A stretch of DNA of 64,000 nucleotides, from the NCBI RefSeq assembly GCF_000382185.1, contig NZ_KB907784.1:2381633-2445632 (forward strand), written 5' to 3'. The translations under genes and the position numbers were made by a program. How positions within the stretch are numbered: the stretch's first letter is position 1; every line of letters begins with the position of its first letter. Below the pieces are notes generated by a model, which was not told the origin of the DNA, did not search any database, and was given only the letters and a program-made list of their open reading frames with translations. Of this stretch, positions 8,769 to 18,829 are shown piece by piece. The stretch comes from Bordetella sp. FB-8. GTDB taxonomy: Bacteria; Pseudomonadota; Gammaproteobacteria; Burkholderiales; Burkholderiaceae_B.

Positions 8769-9044
8769 GTGATTCAAAACAATTGTGTCTACAAAGGTTA
8801 TCGCCTGACCGCCAAGGTGCTGCGGGGCACCGCGCAGGAGGTGATGGCGGCCAATGCCAGCAGTCCGATCTTTACCGCCACAGTGCAGGTCGTCGCCGCC
8901 AATTCGATTCAGGATCCAGGTCACGAATATCAGGTGCCTTTTTTCGAGCAGGGCAGCGTCGTGTTCAGCCCTCGCGAGGCCGTGCAGGCGGCGGTTTCCC
9001 ATGGGCAGTCCATCGTCGACGGCCTGATGGGCGTTCAGGGCTGA
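8769..9044 (+). CDS. Small conserved hypothetical protein
   Basis: A 91-aa protein with a GTG start, supported by an AAGGAG ribosome site 6 nt upstream. It has no signal peptide, membrane span or motif that I recognise; the sequence is mixed alpha/beta (KGYRLTAKVLRGTAQEVMAAN, then a beta-rich middle). It lies 48 nt before the YciO/Sua5-type gene on the same strand and may be co-transcribed with it. Function unknown. Confidence 0.6.
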   Translation: MIQNNCVYKGYRLTAKVLRGTAQEVMAANASSPIFTATVQVVAANSIQDPGHEYQVPFFEQGSVVFSPREAVQAAVSHGQSIVDGLMGVQG

Positions 9045-9092
9045 GCCTGGCCGTCTCCCAGGGAGGCGACGCGGCAATGCTAGGATAGTCGT

Positions 9093-9719
9093 ATGGCTTT
9101 GCTCCTGACCCTGCATCCCGAGAACCCCCAACCCCGCCTGCTGCGCCAGGCGGCGCAATGGCTGCGCGACGGGGGGCTGCTGGCCGTTCCGACCGATTCC
9201 AGCTATGCCGTGGTGGCCCGGCTCGACGACAAGGAAGCCGCCGACGCCATGCGGCGCCTGCGCGGCCTGGACGAGCGCCACCATCTGACGCTGCTGTGCC
9301 GCGACCTGGCCGAGATCGGCCTGATGGCGAAAGTCGACAACCGCCAGTACCGGCTGATCAAGGCGGCCACGCCGGGGCCGTGGACCTTCATTCTGGAGGC
9401 CACGCGCGAGGTGCCGCGGCGGGTGTCGCACCCGTCGCGCAAGACCATAGGCATCCGTGTGCCCGAACACAAGGTCGCCCTGGCCCTGCTCGAGGAAAAC
9501 GGCGAACCTCTGCTGTCGACCACGCTTATCCCCAAGGACGAAAAGGATGCCCTGAACGACCCCGAAGAAATCGTCGGGCGCTATGCGCACGAGCTGGCGG
9601 CGGTGCTGGACGCGGGGGCCTGCGCCCAGTCGCCCACCACGGTGCTGGACCTGACCGGCTCGGAACCGGTGGTACTGCGCCGGGGGCGCGGCGATCCAGC
9701 GCTGCTGGGCCTGGCATGA
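9093..9719 (+). CDS. YciO/Sua5/YrdC family protein
   Basis: A 208-aa protein of the threonylcarbamoyl-AMP synthase fold. The N-terminal PTDSSYAVVARLDD corresponds to the conserved PTDTVYG region, and LTLLCRDL and PGPWTFILEATREVPRR match the YrdC core. The length and the variant motifs fit the YciO branch better than TsaC, so a direct role in t6A tRNA modification is uncertain. It precedes an M50 protease gene by 34 nt on the same strand. Confidence 0.85.
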   Translation: MALLLTLHPENPQPRLLRQAAQWLRDGGLLAVPTDSSYAVVARLDDKEAADAMRRLRGLDERHHLTLLCRDLAEIGLMAKVDNRQYRLIKAATPGPWTFILEATREVPRRVSHPSRKTIGIRVPEHKVALALLEENGEPLLSTTLIPKDEKDALNDPEEIVGRYAHELAAVLDAGACAQSPTTVLDLTGSEPVVLRRGRGDPALLGLA

Positions 9720-9753
9720 ACACGCCGCAACCGCGCGCATCTACAATTTCCCC

Positions 9754-10401
9754 ATGAACGAAATCATCCAGACCATTGCGGTCTATGCCTTGCCGCTGAT
9801 CTTCGCGATCACGTTGCATGAAGCGGCCCACGGCTATGTGGCACGCATTTTCGGCGATCCGACGGCTTATCAGGCCGGCCGGGTAAGCCTCAATCCTGCC
9901 CGGCACATCGATCCGGTCGGCACCCTGCTGGTGCCGCTGGTGATGCTCCTGGGTGCCAAGCTGCTGGGGGGCACCGGCATGCTGTTCGGCTGGGCCAAAC
10001 CCGTGCCGGTGGATTTCGGCCGCCTGCGCCGTCCCAAGAAGGACATGTTGTGGGTGGCGCTGGCGGGGCCTGCGGCCAATCTGGCCATGGCGCTGATCTG
10101 GACGCTGCTGCTGCGCGTCTACGCGGGCAGCGGCATGCATGAATATTTCTGGTTCGACATGGCGGTGGCCGGGGTGAATGTGAACCTGGTGCTCATGGCC
10201 ATGAACCTGCTGCCTGTCCTGCCGCTGGACGGCGGGCGCATCCTTTTCAGCCTGTTGCCCAACCGCGCAGCCTGGCATTACGCCCGCATCGAACCTTATG
10301 GCCTGATCATCGTGCTGCTTTTGCTGGTCACAGGCGCGCTCGGACTGTTTCTGGAGCCGTTTCTGAGTTTTGGGCACATGGTCGTAAGCTGGTTCTTGTA
10401 A
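9754..10401 (+). CDS. Site-2 protease family (M50) membrane metalloprotease
   Basis: A 215-aa membrane protein. The zinc motif HEAAH lies in the first span (ITLHEAAHGYVARIFGD), and the third ligand region LPVLPLDGGRIL lies in a later span; both are hallmarks of the compact S2P/YwhC-type peptidases. Four to six hydrophobic segments are visible. It lacks a PDZ domain, unlike RseP. It probably cleaves membrane proteins within the bilayer; its substrate is unknown. It follows the YciO-type gene and precedes dapA. Confidence 0.88.
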   Translation: MNEIIQTIAVYALPLIFAITLHEAAHGYVARIFGDPTAYQAGRVSLNPARHIDPVGTLLVPLVMLLGAKLLGGTGMLFGWAKPVPVDFGRLRRPKKDMLWVALAGPAANLAMALIWTLLLRVYAGSGMHEYFWFDMAVAGVNVNLVLMAMNLLPVLPLDGGRILFSLLPNRAAWHYARIEPYGLIIVLLLLVTGALGLFLEPFLSFGHMVVSWFL

Positions 10402-10495
10402 TGGGAATTTGTATGGCGTTGCGGGCGTTATCCAGTAAACTCGTGGGTTTAATCCGCTTTCAACCGGCCTGGCGAATCCAGGTCTGGAGTTTTCG

Positions 10496-11386
10496 ATGAC
10501 AACGACCCCTGTCTTCCAAGGCAGCCTGGTTGCCCTGGTGACCCCTATGCATCCCGATGGCAGTCTCGATCTGGACGCCTACCGCGCGCTGATCGACTGG
10601 CACGTGTCCGAAGGCACGGACGCTCTGGTCGTCGTCGGTACCTCGGGCGAGTCGCCCACCGTTTCCATCGACGAGCACGCCGAGCTGATCCGCGTCGCGG
10701 TCGAGCATGCGGCCGGCCGCATTCCTGTCATAGCCGGAGTGGGTGCCAACTCCACCGCCGAAGCCATCCACCTGTCGCGTCATGCCCTTAAGGTCGGCGC
10801 GCAGGCGGGCCTGTCGGTCGTGCCCTACTACAACAAGCCCAGCCAGGAAGGGATGTACCGCCATTTTCGCGCCGTGGCGGAAGCCGTGGCCTTGCCTACG
10901 CTTCTCTACAACGTGCCGGGCCGGACGGTGGCGGACCTGTCGAACGAGACCGTGCTGCGCCTGGCCCAGGTGCCCGGCATCATCGGCATCAAGGATGCCA
11001 CGGGCGACATAGGCCGCGCCGCGCTGCTGCTGCGCGGCGCGCCGGCCGGTTTCCAGATTCTGAGCGGCGACGACGCCACTGCGGCGGCACTCATCCTGCT
11101 GGGCGGGCGAGGCAATATCTCGGTTACCGCCAACGTGGCGCCGCGCCTGATGCATGAACTTTGCATGGCGGCGGCGGCGGGTGACCTACCCAAGGTGCGC
11201 GAGCTCAATGCACGCCTGGCCCTGCTTAACAAGGTCTTGTTCGTCGAGGCCAATCCCATTCCGGTCAAGTGGGCGCTAGCCCAGATGGGCCGTACCAAAC
11301 TGGGCTATCGCCTGCCCCTGTGCGAACTGGGTGCGGCACACCATGCTGCGGTGCGCCAGGCCTTGAGCGAAACTGGTCTTCTTTGA
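10496..11386 (+). CDS. dapA: 4-hydroxy-tetrahydrodipicolinate synthase
   Basis: A 296-aa TIM-barrel aldolase that condenses pyruvate with aspartate semialdehyde in lysine and diaminopimelate synthesis. The Schiff-base lysine is K166 in IKDATG, the catalytic tyrosine Y138 in LLYNV, and the pyruvate-binding GTSGES lies at 49-54. The length is normal. BamC follows 17 nt downstream, the dapA-bamC arrangement known from other proteobacteria. lysC, for an earlier step of the pathway, is elsewhere in the window. Confidence 0.97.
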   Translation: MTTTPVFQGSLVALVTPMHPDGSLDLDAYRALIDWHVSEGTDALVVVGTSGESPTVSIDEHAELIRVAVEHAAGRIPVIAGVGANSTAEAIHLSRHALKVGAQAGLSVVPYYNKPSQEGMYRHFRAVAEAVALPTLLYNVPGRTVADLSNETVLRLAQVPGIIGIKDATGDIGRAALLLRGAPAGFQILSGDDATAAALILLGGRGNISVTANVAPRLMHELCMAAAAGDLPKVRELNARLALLNKVLFVEANPIPVKWALAQMGRTKLGYRLPLCELGAAHHAAVRQALSETGLL

Positions 11387-11403
11387 ATATCGCGAGGATA
11401 CGT

Positions 11404-12576
11404 ATGAAAAAGCGTCATGCCGGGCGTTGGGTTAAGCCCGCGGCATCGATTGCATTGGCCCTGAGCCTGGCTCAGCTGGCCGGCTGCGACAGCATCAACA
11501 ATGCCATGGGCACCAACGAGCCTATCGATTACAAGAGCGCTCATTCCAGCGAGCCCTTGAGCATCCCGCCCGACCTGACCCAGGCGGCTTCTGATCCTCG
11601 CTATCGGGCACCGGACATGGGCGGCGCCACGTCATATAACCAATATCAGCAGCAGAGCAAGACGGCTGCCGCGGCGGTCGCCTCAGGTGAATCGGGCGGC
11701 AGCGTGCTGCCCCAGCGCAGCGACATGCGCATCGAGCGCGACGGCGACCTGCGCTGGCTGGTGATCGACCATCCGCCAAACCAAGTCTTCCCCAAGCTGG
11801 TGGATTTCTGGACGAGCGTGGGCTTTACGCTGACCACCAACGATCCGCAGGCCGGCTTGCTGCAGACCGATTGGGCCGAAAACCGTGCCAAGGTCGACGA
11901 CAGCCTGATGTACAAATTGCTGGGTTCGTTCATGAGCAGCGCCTTCGACAGCGGCGAGCGCGAGCGCTTTCGCACGCGCATCGAACGGGTGAACGGTCAC
12001 ACCGAGGTCTACATCACCCATGAGCAGATGATCCAGAAGATGGAGAACAACAGTCCGAGCGCCCTGGCGGTCTGGACGAACGGCAAGCCGGACCCCGGTC
12101 TGGATGCCGCCATGATGGCGCGCCTGATGGTCTATCTGGGTACGAGCACCGACCGCGCCCGTCAGTTGCTGGCGCAGTCGCAGGCCGTCTCCAATGGCCC
12201 CGCCACCAAGCTGACCGCCCAGGACGGTGTGTCCGAGCTCACCATTGGCGAGCCGTTCGATCGTGCCTGGCGTCGCGTGGGCGTGACGCTGGACTCCGGC
12301 GGCTTCACGGTGAAGGATCGCAACCGCACCGCGGGCGACTACTACATCAGCTATCTGGACACCGATACGGGTGTGCGCCCCCAGGATCCCAATATCTTCA
12401 GCCGCTACCTGTTCGGCGCCAAGTCCGCCACGGCGCCGGAATACCGCCTGCACTTGAGTAACGACGGCGGGGCGCAAACGCAAGTGACCGTGCTCGATCA
12501 GAATGGCGCGCGCGACACCACGGTGACCGCCCAGCGCATCTTGAGCGTGCTCAAGAGCAAGATGCAGCAGATGTAA
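11404..12576 (+). CDS. bamC: Outer membrane assembly lipoprotein BamC
   Basis: A 390-aa lipoprotein subunit of the BAM complex that inserts beta-barrels in the outer membrane. The lipobox is LAGC with Cys28, after a Lys/Arg start and a hydrophobic core. The unstructured N-terminal segment (PIDYKSAHSSEPLSIPPDLT) that binds BamD is recognisable, followed by two helix-grip domains. The frame is open upstream into dapA, but the ATG at 11404 gives the signal peptide. The gene is terminated by a strong hairpin at 12614. Confidence 0.93.
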   Translation: MKKRHAGRWVKPAASIALALSLAQLAGCDSINNAMGTNEPIDYKSAHSSEPLSIPPDLTQAASDPRYRAPDMGGATSYNQYQQQSKTAAAAVASGESGGSVLPQRSDMRIERDGDLRWLVIDHPPNQVFPKLVDFWTSVGFTLTTNDPQAGLLQTDWAENRAKVDDSLMYKLLGSFMSSAFDSGERERFRTRIERVNGHTEVYITHEQMIQKMENNSPSALAVWTNGKPDPGLDAAMMARLMVYLGTSTDRARQLLAQSQAVSNGPATKLTAQDGVSELTIGEPFDRAWRRVGVTLDSGGFTVKDRNRTAGDYYISYLDTDTGVRPQDPNIFSRYLFGAKSATAPEYRLHLSNDGGAQTQVTVLDQNGARDTTVTAQRILSVLKSKMQQM

Positions 12577-12613
12577 ACATGCAGGCCGGGCTCATGGGCC
12601 CGGCGTTTGCAAG

Positions 12614-12651
12614 ACAGGCCCGGGTTCGAGGAGATCCCGGGCCTGTTTTTT
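12614..12651 (+). terminator. Intrinsic terminator after bamC
   Basis: A perfect 11-bp stem, ACAGGCCCGGG (12614-12624) with CCCGGGCCTGT (12636-12646), closes an 11-nt loop and runs into a T-tract (12646-12651). It ends the dapA-bamC operon and lies 25 bp before the convergent oxygenase gene. Confidence 0.92.
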
Positions 12652-12675
12652 CCTGGCCGCGGCAGTGCGGGAGGG

Positions 12676-13872
12676 TCACGCTGCGACGTAATGCAGCCAG
12701 CCTGCCGACAACCAGTCGGCCAGGCAGGCTCGGGTGTCCTCGGTCAGCCTGAGGCAGCGCACATCGCTGCAAGCCAGGCGACGATCATCGGCCAGCGCAC
12801 GCAGGGCGGGCGTAGGGAGAACAGGCGCGGTTTCGCCGTTGATGAATACCTGGCGGTCGCGGTAGAGCATGCGGCTGCGGCGATCGAGCACCAGCGCACC
12901 GTGCCGGGGCCACAGAGTTTGCAGATCAGGCGTGTCGTCAGAGGGCGTGAACACGCTCAGCGCGTTGGGTTCGGTGAACCAGCAGCCCAGGAAACGCGCC
13001 GCAAGCGCAGCGTCGAATCGCAGTTTGTTCAGCGTACCCAGCGTGGCTTGAATCAGCGCCTCGGGAAGTTCGGCTGGGTGCATCGAGGCGGGTTGGCCCG
13101 GATCGCGGTAGAGGCCGTCCAGTCGCGGACCTGGCAGCGGCGGGTCGCCATAAGGGCCAGCGGACTGGCCCAGCCGTGCCGAGGTCTGGTCGGCCGCGGC
13201 CTCGAGCAGGCCGCGGGCCAGCGTGGCCAGGCTGGGCGCGCGAAAGCCGATGGAAATCGTCATGCAGTCATCGTCCATCGCGATACCGTCGTGCGCGGCC
13301 TGCGGAGGCAGGTACAGCATGTCGCCGGGTTCGAGCACGACGTCTTCTTCGGGCTGAAAGTTGCTCAGTATCTTGAGCGGCAGGCCGGGCTCGATAGATA
13401 GGTCCTTCTGCATGCCGTAGCGCCAGCGCCGCCGGCCAGCGGCCTGCAGCAGGAAGACGTCATAGCTGTCGAAATGGGGTCCTACGCCGCCGCCCGTGGT
13501 GGCGATGCTGATCATGGCATCGTCCAGTCGCGCATCGGGCACGAAGCGGAACTGCTGCATCAGCGTGCACACGGCATCATCGTGCAGGTCCATGCTCTGC
13601 ACCAGCAGCGTCCAGTCCGGCTCGCGCGCCTTGGGCAGGTGCGCGAAAGGTCCGCGCTCCATCTGCCAATGGCCTTGCTCGCGCCAGATCAGGCGCGATT
13701 CGACGTGATCCTGCCTGGCCAATTTCTTGAGCGCCGCAGCCGGGACGGGAGGTTTGAAGTCCGGGATGGCCTGACGGATGAGCAGCGGCTTGCGCTGCCA
13801 GTGTCGGCGCATGAAGCCCGAAGGCGAGAGTCCACCCAGCAGCGGCAGGGCAGTGTGGGGATCAATGGGCAT
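12676..13872 (-). CDS. roxA: JmjC-type cupin, ribosomal protein L16 arginine hydroxylase type
   Basis: A 398-aa 2-oxoglutarate/Fe(II) oxygenase of the YcfD/RoxA group. The iron triad is H133-x-D135 (GPHFDSYDVF) and H194 (PPQAAHDG), within the JmjC barrel; the N-terminal PLLIRQAIPDF matches the family. The C-terminal region (about 220-398) corresponds to the dimerisation and winged-helix parts. By homology it hydroxylates an arginine of L16. It lies 12 nt downstream of mutS on the same strand. Confidence 0.85.
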   Translation of the reverse strand: MPIDPHTALPLLGGLSPSGFMRRHWQRKPLLIRQAIPDFKPPVPAAALKKLARQDHVESRLIWREQGHWQMERGPFAHLPKAREPDWTLLVQSMDLHDDAVCTLMQQFRFVPDARLDDAMISIATTGGGVGPHFDSYDVFLLQAAGRRRWRYGMQKDLSIEPGLPLKILSNFQPEEDVVLEPGDMLYLPPQAAHDGIAMDDDCMTISIGFRAPSLATLARGLLEAAADQTSARLGQSAGPYGDPPLPGPRLDGLYRDPGQPASMHPAELPEALIQATLGTLNKLRFDAALAARFLGCWFTEPNALSVFTPSDDTPDLQTLWPRHGALVLDRRSRMLYRDRQVFINGETAPVLPTPALRALADDRRLACSDVRCLRLTEDTRACLADWLSAGWLHYVAA

Positions 13873-13884
13873 TTCGGGTCAGCC

Positions 13885-16542
13885 TTACAGCAGCGACTTC
13901 AATTGATACAGCGCGTCCAGCGCTTCGCGCGGGGTGAGGCTGTCGGGATCCAGGTCGTTCAGTCTTTCGTGCAGCGCCTGCCGTGTCAGCAGCGTCTGTT
14001 CTTGCTCGGCTTGAGCCTGGCTTCGCGCCTGGGCATCGGCTGCGGCGGCGAAAAGGCCCAGTTGAGGTGTGGGCGCACCCTGCGATTCCAGGCGCTCCAG
14101 TTCGCGCGTGGCCTGGCGGATCACGGCCTGGGGAATGCCGGCGCGCTGCGCCACCTGGATGCCGTAGCTGCGGCTGGCCGGACCGTCCCGCACCTCGTGC
14201 AGGAACACGATGCCGCCAGCCGACTCGGCTGCGGCCAGGTGCACGTTGGCCGCGGTGTTCTGCTCCGCGGGCAGACGCGTAAGCTCGAAATAGTGCGTGG
14301 CAAAGAGCGTGAGGGCGCGATTGTGTGTCAGCAGCCTGTGGGCGATGGCCCAGGCCAGGGCCAGGCCATCGTAGGTGGACGTGCCGCGTCCTATTTCGTC
14401 CATCAACACCAGGCTGTGGGTCGTGCTGGCCGACAGGATGGCGGCGGCCTCGGTCATTTCCATCATGAAGGTCGAACGGCCGCCGGCCAGATCGTCGGCC
14501 GCGCCGATGCGGGTGAAGATGCGGTCGATGCTGCCTATGCGCGCGCGCGAGGCAGGCACGAAACTGCCTATGCGCGCGAGCAGCGCGATCAGCGCCGTCT
14601 GCCGCATATAGGTCGATTTGCCCCCCATGTTCGGGCCGGTGATGAGCAGCAGGCGGCGCATGGCGCCGAGCCGGCAGCCATTGGGCGTGAAGCGCTCGAT
14701 GGTCTTTTCGACGACTGGGTGGCGGCCGGCCTCGATCTCGATCTCGGCCTCTTCGCTCAGCTCCGGCGCGGTCCAGTCGTTGCTGCGCGCATGTTCGGCC
14801 AGCGCGGCGGTCGCATCCAGCTCGGCCAGGGCGCCCGCGCAGGCCGACAGCGCCGTTACATGCGCAGCCAGTGTGTCGAGCAGGCTTTCATACAGCCATT
14901 TCTCGCGGGCGAGCGAGCGGTCCTGAGCCGACAGCACACGGTCTTCCCAGGTCTTGAGTTCGGGCGTTATATAGCGCTCGACGTTCTTGAGGGTCTGGCG
15001 GCGGCGGTAGTCCTCGGGCACCTTGTCAGTCTGCCCTTTGGTGACTTCGATGTAGAAGCCGTGCACGCGGTTGAATTCGACGCGCAGATTGGCAATGCCG
15101 GTACGTTCGCGTTCGCGTGATTCGAGCTGCAGCAGGAAATCGCCGCCGTCGGTGGCCAGGGCACGCAGTTCATCCAGTTCGGTGTCAAAACCCGCGGCGA
15201 TTACGCCGCCGTCGCGCAAGGCCGCGGCGGGCTCGCCGGCGACGGCCTGTTGCAGCAGTTCGGCGATGCCAGCGTCAGGCGAAAGGTGCGCGGCGAGTTC
15301 GACCAGCCTCGGGCTGCCTTGCAGATCGTCCAGCAGCGCGCGCAGCGCAGGCAGAGCGGCCAGGGCATCGCGCAGGCTCGCCAACTCGCGCGGACGCACC
15401 GAGCGCAGTGCCAGGCGCGCGGCGATGCGTTCCATGTCGGGATAAGCGTTCAGAGCGCGGCGCAGTCCGTCGAGCAGGCTGCTCGATTCGAAGGGCTGGT
15501 CGGCGTCTGCGCGCGCGGCCATGAGCGCGGCGACGGCTTGCTGGCGGGCCCGCGCCGGCGCATTGTCGCGCAGCGGATGGTGCAGCCAGCGACGCAGCAA
15601 GCGGCTGCCCATGGGGGTGCGGCAGGTGTCCAGCAAAGAGAACAGGGTGGGCGCCTCTTCGCCCGACAGGGTCTGGGTAAGTTCGAGGTTGCGGCGCGTG
15701 ACCGGGTCCAGCACCACGAACAGGCCGGGACGCTCGGCCTGCAGCTGCTGCACATGTGCCAGCGCCTGCGATTGCGTGCGCGTCGCGTAGCGCAGCAGCG
15801 CGCCGGCAGCGCAGATGCCGGCCGGCATGTCTTGCGCGTCGAAGCTTGCCAGCGAGTCGATCTTGAAATGCGCCAGCAGGTGGGCGCGGGCAGCGTCGTG
15901 CTCGAAATGCCAGTCGGGCACGCGCGAATTGGCGCCGTCGAAGGAGAAGGGCAGTTCGGCGCTCTCTGCGCAGACCAGTTCGGCCGGGGCGACGCGATGC
16001 AGTTCGGATTCGAGTTGAGCCGTCGCGCACTCGGTGACGCGGAATTCACCGCTGGCCAGGTTGAGCCAGGCCAGGCCGGCGCGCGATTCGGTTCTGCCAG
16101 GCTTGCCGCCTAAGAACACGGCGGCCAATGCGCGGTCGGCTTTGGCCGGCAGCAGGGCCTCGTCGGTCAACGTGCCTGGCGTGACGATGCGCACGATCTG
16201 GCGTTCCACCGGACCCTTGGATGCGGCCGGATCGCCGATCTGCTCGCAAATGGCCACGGACTCGCCCATGGCCACCAGACGCGCCAGATACTGTTCCATG
16301 GCGTGGACCGGAACGCCGGCCATGGGAATGGGCACGCCATTGGACGTGCCGCGTTTGGTGAGCGTCAGGCTCAGCAGGCGCGCGCCGCGTTCGGCGTCTT
16401 CGTAGAACATCTCGTAGAAATCGCCCATGCGGTAAAAGAGCAGCAGGGGACCGGCTTGCGCCTTCAGGCGCAGGTACTGGGCCATCATGGGCGTGTGGCC
16501 GGCGTAGGCGTCTGCTGTGGCCTGATCGGTGCGCGAAGTCAT
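13885..16542 (-). CDS. mutS: DNA mismatch repair protein MutS
   Basis: An 885-aa mismatch-recognition ATPase. The N-terminal mismatch-binding motif GDFYEMF is intact, Walker A is GPNMGGKST near residue 637, and Walker B is [15 protein letters not shown]. The C-terminal helix-turn-helix region needed for dimerisation is present. The frame is open 57 codons farther upstream, but the ATG at 16542 gives the standard N-terminus ([12 protein letters not shown]). It is divergent from the mechanosensitive channel gene. No break is seen, so mismatch repair should be functional. Confidence 0.97.
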   Translation of the reverse strand: MTSRTDQATADAYAGHTPMMAQYLRLKAQAGPLLLFYRMGDFYEMFYEDAERGARLLSLTLTKRGTSNGVPIPMAGVPVHAMEQYLARLVAMGESVAICEQIGDPAASKGPVERQIVRIVTPGTLTDEALLPAKADRALAAVFLGGKPGRTESRAGLAWLNLASGEFRVTECATAQLESELHRVAPAELVCAESAELPFSFDGANSRVPDWHFEHDAARAHLLAHFKIDSLASFDAQDMPAGICAAGALLRYATRTQSQALAHVQQLQAERPGLFVVLDPVTRRNLELTQTLSGEEAPTLFSLLDTCRTPMGSRLLRRWLHHPLRDNAPARARQQAVAALMAARADADQPFESSSLLDGLRRALNAYPDMERIAARLALRSVRPRELASLRDALAALPALRALLDDLQGSPRLVELAAHLSPDAGIAELLQQAVAGEPAAALRDGGVIAAGFDTELDELRALATDGGDFLLQLESRERERTGIANLRVEFNRVHGFYIEVTKGQTDKVPEDYRRRQTLKNVERYITPELKTWEDRVLSAQDRSLAREKWLYESLLDTLAAHVTALSACAGALAELDATAALAEHARSNDWTAPELSEEAEIEIEAGRHPVVEKTIERFTPNGCRLGAMRRLLLITGPNMGGKSTYMRQTALIALLARIGSFVPASRARIGSIDRIFTRIGAADDLAGGRSTFMMEMTEAAAILSASTTHSLVLMDEIGRGTSTYDGLALAWAIAHRLLTHNRALTLFATHYFELTRLPAEQNTAANVHLAAAESAGGIVFLHEVRDGPASRSYGIQVAQRAGIPQAVIRQATRELERLESQGAPTPQLGLFAAAADAQARSQAQAEQEQTLLTRQALHERLNDLDPDSLTPREALDALYQLKSLL

Positions 16543-16770
16543 GGGCGAGATTGTATCGGGCCGGCAGGATAAAATTTGCGCAACGTTAACAAGGCATTGA
16601 TTTATTTGGCGAAAAGCGAATTGCCACGAAGTTGTCCTTAGCCTTGTCCACACTGGGAGTGGATAAATCCCCGGCGCCGGCCGTTTATGCAGTGCAGGAA
16701 TCTGGGCGCGCATCGTCTGTTAGAGTTGCTGAATTTGCCGCGCGACGGATGCGCGATGCCTGGAGGAAAT

Positions 16771-17598
16771 ATGGAATCTGCATGGAACAACGCGGTCGCC
16801 CTGATGCCACGCCTGGTGGATATGGGGTTCAATCTGGTGGTGGCCATTGCGATACTGGTCATAGGCTGGTGGGTATCGGCCCTGCTGGGCAAATGGGTGC
16901 ATCACGTGGCCGAGCATTCCGGTCGGGTCGATCGCACCGTCATTCCCATGTTCAAGACCACCGTGGCCTGGGCCATACGGGTCTTTACGCTGATCGCGGT
17001 ACTGGCGCGCTTCGGCGTGCAGACCGCCAGCCTCATCGCGGTATTGGGCGCCGCCGGCCTGGCGGTAGGTCTGGCCTTGCAGGGTACGCTGCAGAACATC
17101 GCCGCCGGTATCATGCTGCTGCTGTTGCGGCCGATCCGCGCAGGCGAGGCGATCGCGCTCAGCTCCGGCGCGTCGGGGACGGTGGACGAGATCGGCCTGT
17201 TCATCACGCGCATCGAGCAGTTCGACGGCATTGTCGTCTTGCTGCCCAATAGCACGGTATGGACGGCTACCATTACCAATTACAGCCGCAATACCCAGCG
17301 TCGTCTCGACTTGCCCGTCATCGTCAATTACGGCGACGACCTGGACGCGGCGATCGCGCTGGTGAACAAGGTTGTCGGCGCGCACCCCATGACCGAAGCC
17401 GACCCCGCGCCTATCGTCAAGGTCAACGATTACAAGGACACCGGCACGGAAATCAATGTGCGGGTCTGGAGCAAGGCCTCCGATTACTGGGACCTGCGCT
17501 GGGACCTGTTCCACCAGATCCGCGTGGTCATGGCGCGCGAAGGCTTTCGTCCGCCGGCCCAGGGGCGCGACCTGCGCAAGGCCATGCCTCGCGCTTAG
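16771..17598 (+). CDS. Small-conductance mechanosensitive channel, MscS family
   Basis: A 275-aa inner-membrane channel. There are three hydrophobic segments, and the pore-lining third helix is Gly/Ala-rich (LGAAGLAVGLALQGTLQNIAAG), followed by the cytoplasmic beta domain. The ATG at 16771 has a TGGAGGA ribosome site; the open frame upstream is not coding. It releases solutes on osmotic downshock. It is monocistronic, divergent from mutS. Confidence 0.93.
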   Translation: MESAWNNAVALMPRLVDMGFNLVVAIAILVIGWWVSALLGKWVHHVAEHSGRVDRTVIPMFKTTVAWAIRVFTLIAVLARFGVQTASLIAVLGAAGLAVGLALQGTLQNIAAGIMLLLLRPIRAGEAIALSSGASGTVDEIGLFITRIEQFDGIVVLLPNSTVWTATITNYSRNTQRRLDLPVIVNYGDDLDAAIALVNKVVGAHPMTEADPAPIVKVNDYKDTGTEINVRVWSKASDYWDLRWDLFHQIRVVMAREGFRPPAQGRDLRKAMPRA

Positions 17599-17746
17599 CG
17601 CCGACAGGCCCTCGGGCGTCCCCGCAGTTCGGCGGCGGGGCGTCCGGGTATAGCATCTGTCCGGGAACATTCCATTCTTATAAAAGTCCGCGCAAGCTCT
17701 CGGTCTCGCCCTGTTCGCGCGCGGACGCCATACCGGAGACTCGTTC

Positions 17747-18754
17747 ATGACTTCTTCTGTTCTGCCGCGGCGCCGTTCATTCATCCGCAAGGCGGCCGTG
17801 CTGGCCGCTGGTCTGGCGGGCGCTTTCACCCTGTCCGCCGCGCAGGCCGCCTATCCCGACCAGCCCGTGCGGATGCTGGTCGGCTTCTCGGCCGGCGGCA
17901 CGACCGACATCGTGGCGCGTACTCTGTGCAAGGAACTCACCACCACGTTCAACCAGGCCTTCGTCGTGGAAAACCGGCCCGGCGCGGGCAGCAACTTGGC
18001 CGCTGGCGAAGTGGCGCGCGCCAAGCCCGACGGCTACACCCTGCTGATGGTGGCCGTCACCAGCGCCATCAACCAGACCCTGTACAAAAGCCTGCCCTTC
18101 AATCTGGAAACGAGCTTCAAGCCGGTGGCTCTGGGCGCCAAGGTGCCTAATATCCTGGTGGTCAATCCCCAACTGCCAGTCCATTCCGTGCAGGAACTTA
18201 TCGCCTACGGCAAGGCCCACCCGGGCATGCTGGCCTTTGCTTCATCGGGCAGCGGCACCTCCATCCACATGGCCGGCGAGCTCTTCAAGCTCAAGACCGG
18301 CCTCGACATGACGCACGTACCCTACAAGGGTTCGGGTCCGGCCATCAGCGATCTGGTCGGTGGCCATGTGCAACTGATGTTCGACAACATGCCCTCGTCG
18401 TGGCCTCAGGCCAAGGCCGGAAAGCTGCGCGCGCTGGCGATCACCACCAGGCAGCGCTCCGCGGCCGCTCCCGATCTGCCCACGATCGAAGAGCTGCATC
18501 TCCCGGGATTGGATCATTTCGATGTGTCATCGTGGTTCGGCGTGATCGCGCCGGCCGGTACGCCCGATGAGGTCGTCGACAAGCTCAACGCCGCCATCGA
18601 AGCGGCCTTGAACAAGCCCGAAGTCCAGGCCCGTTTTGCCAACCTGGGCGCGCAGATCGAGTACACCACGCCCCAACAATTCGGAGCCTTCATCAAGAGC
18701 CAGGTCGATACGTGGCGGCCGGTTGTCAAGGCATCGGGCGCGACAGTCGATTGA
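17747..18754 (+). CDS. Tripartite tricarboxylate transporter binding protein (Bug family)
   Basis: A 335-aa periplasmic binding protein. The N-terminus has a twin-arginine-like signal (RRRSFIRK, then a hydrophobic core, cleaving after AQA near residue 34). The mature part begins YPDQPVRMLVGFSAGGTTDIVAR, the hallmark of the Bug family, which is greatly expanded in Bordetella and relatives. No TctA/TctB membrane genes are next to it, so it is an orphan receptor. The ligand is unknown. Confidence 0.94.
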   Translation: MTSSVLPRRRSFIRKAAVLAAGLAGAFTLSAAQAAYPDQPVRMLVGFSAGGTTDIVARTLCKELTTTFNQAFVVENRPGAGSNLAAGEVARAKPDGYTLLMVAVTSAINQTLYKSLPFNLETSFKPVALGAKVPNILVVNPQLPVHSVQELIAYGKAHPGMLAFASSGSGTSIHMAGELFKLKTGLDMTHVPYKGSGPAISDLVGGHVQLMFDNMPSSWPQAKAGKLRALAITTRQRSAAAPDLPTIEELHLPGLDHFDVSSWFGVIAPAGTPDEVVDKLNAAIEAALNKPEVQARFANLGAQIEYTTPQQFGAFIKSQVDTWRPVVKASGATVD

Positions 18755-18800
18755 GCCCGGCGCGACGCCCCAAGGGCGAGCAGGCCGCATTGTGACTCAG

Positions 18801-18829
18801 GCCCGCAGCCGAATCTGCGGGCCTATTTC
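18801..18829. terminator. Hairpin between convergent Bug and trmJ genes
   Basis: GCCCGCAG (18801-18808) pairs with CTGCGGGC (18815-18822) around a 6-nt loop, followed on the plus strand by CTATTTCTT. The hairpin abuts the trmJ stop codon. It can serve both genes; the T-tract is imperfect. Confidence 0.55.

Noticed and set aside
13474..15120. Long open frame on the plus strand opposite roxA and mutS
   Set aside because: It is antisense to two certain genes and has the Arg/Gly/Gln-rich character of a GC-rich shadow frame.
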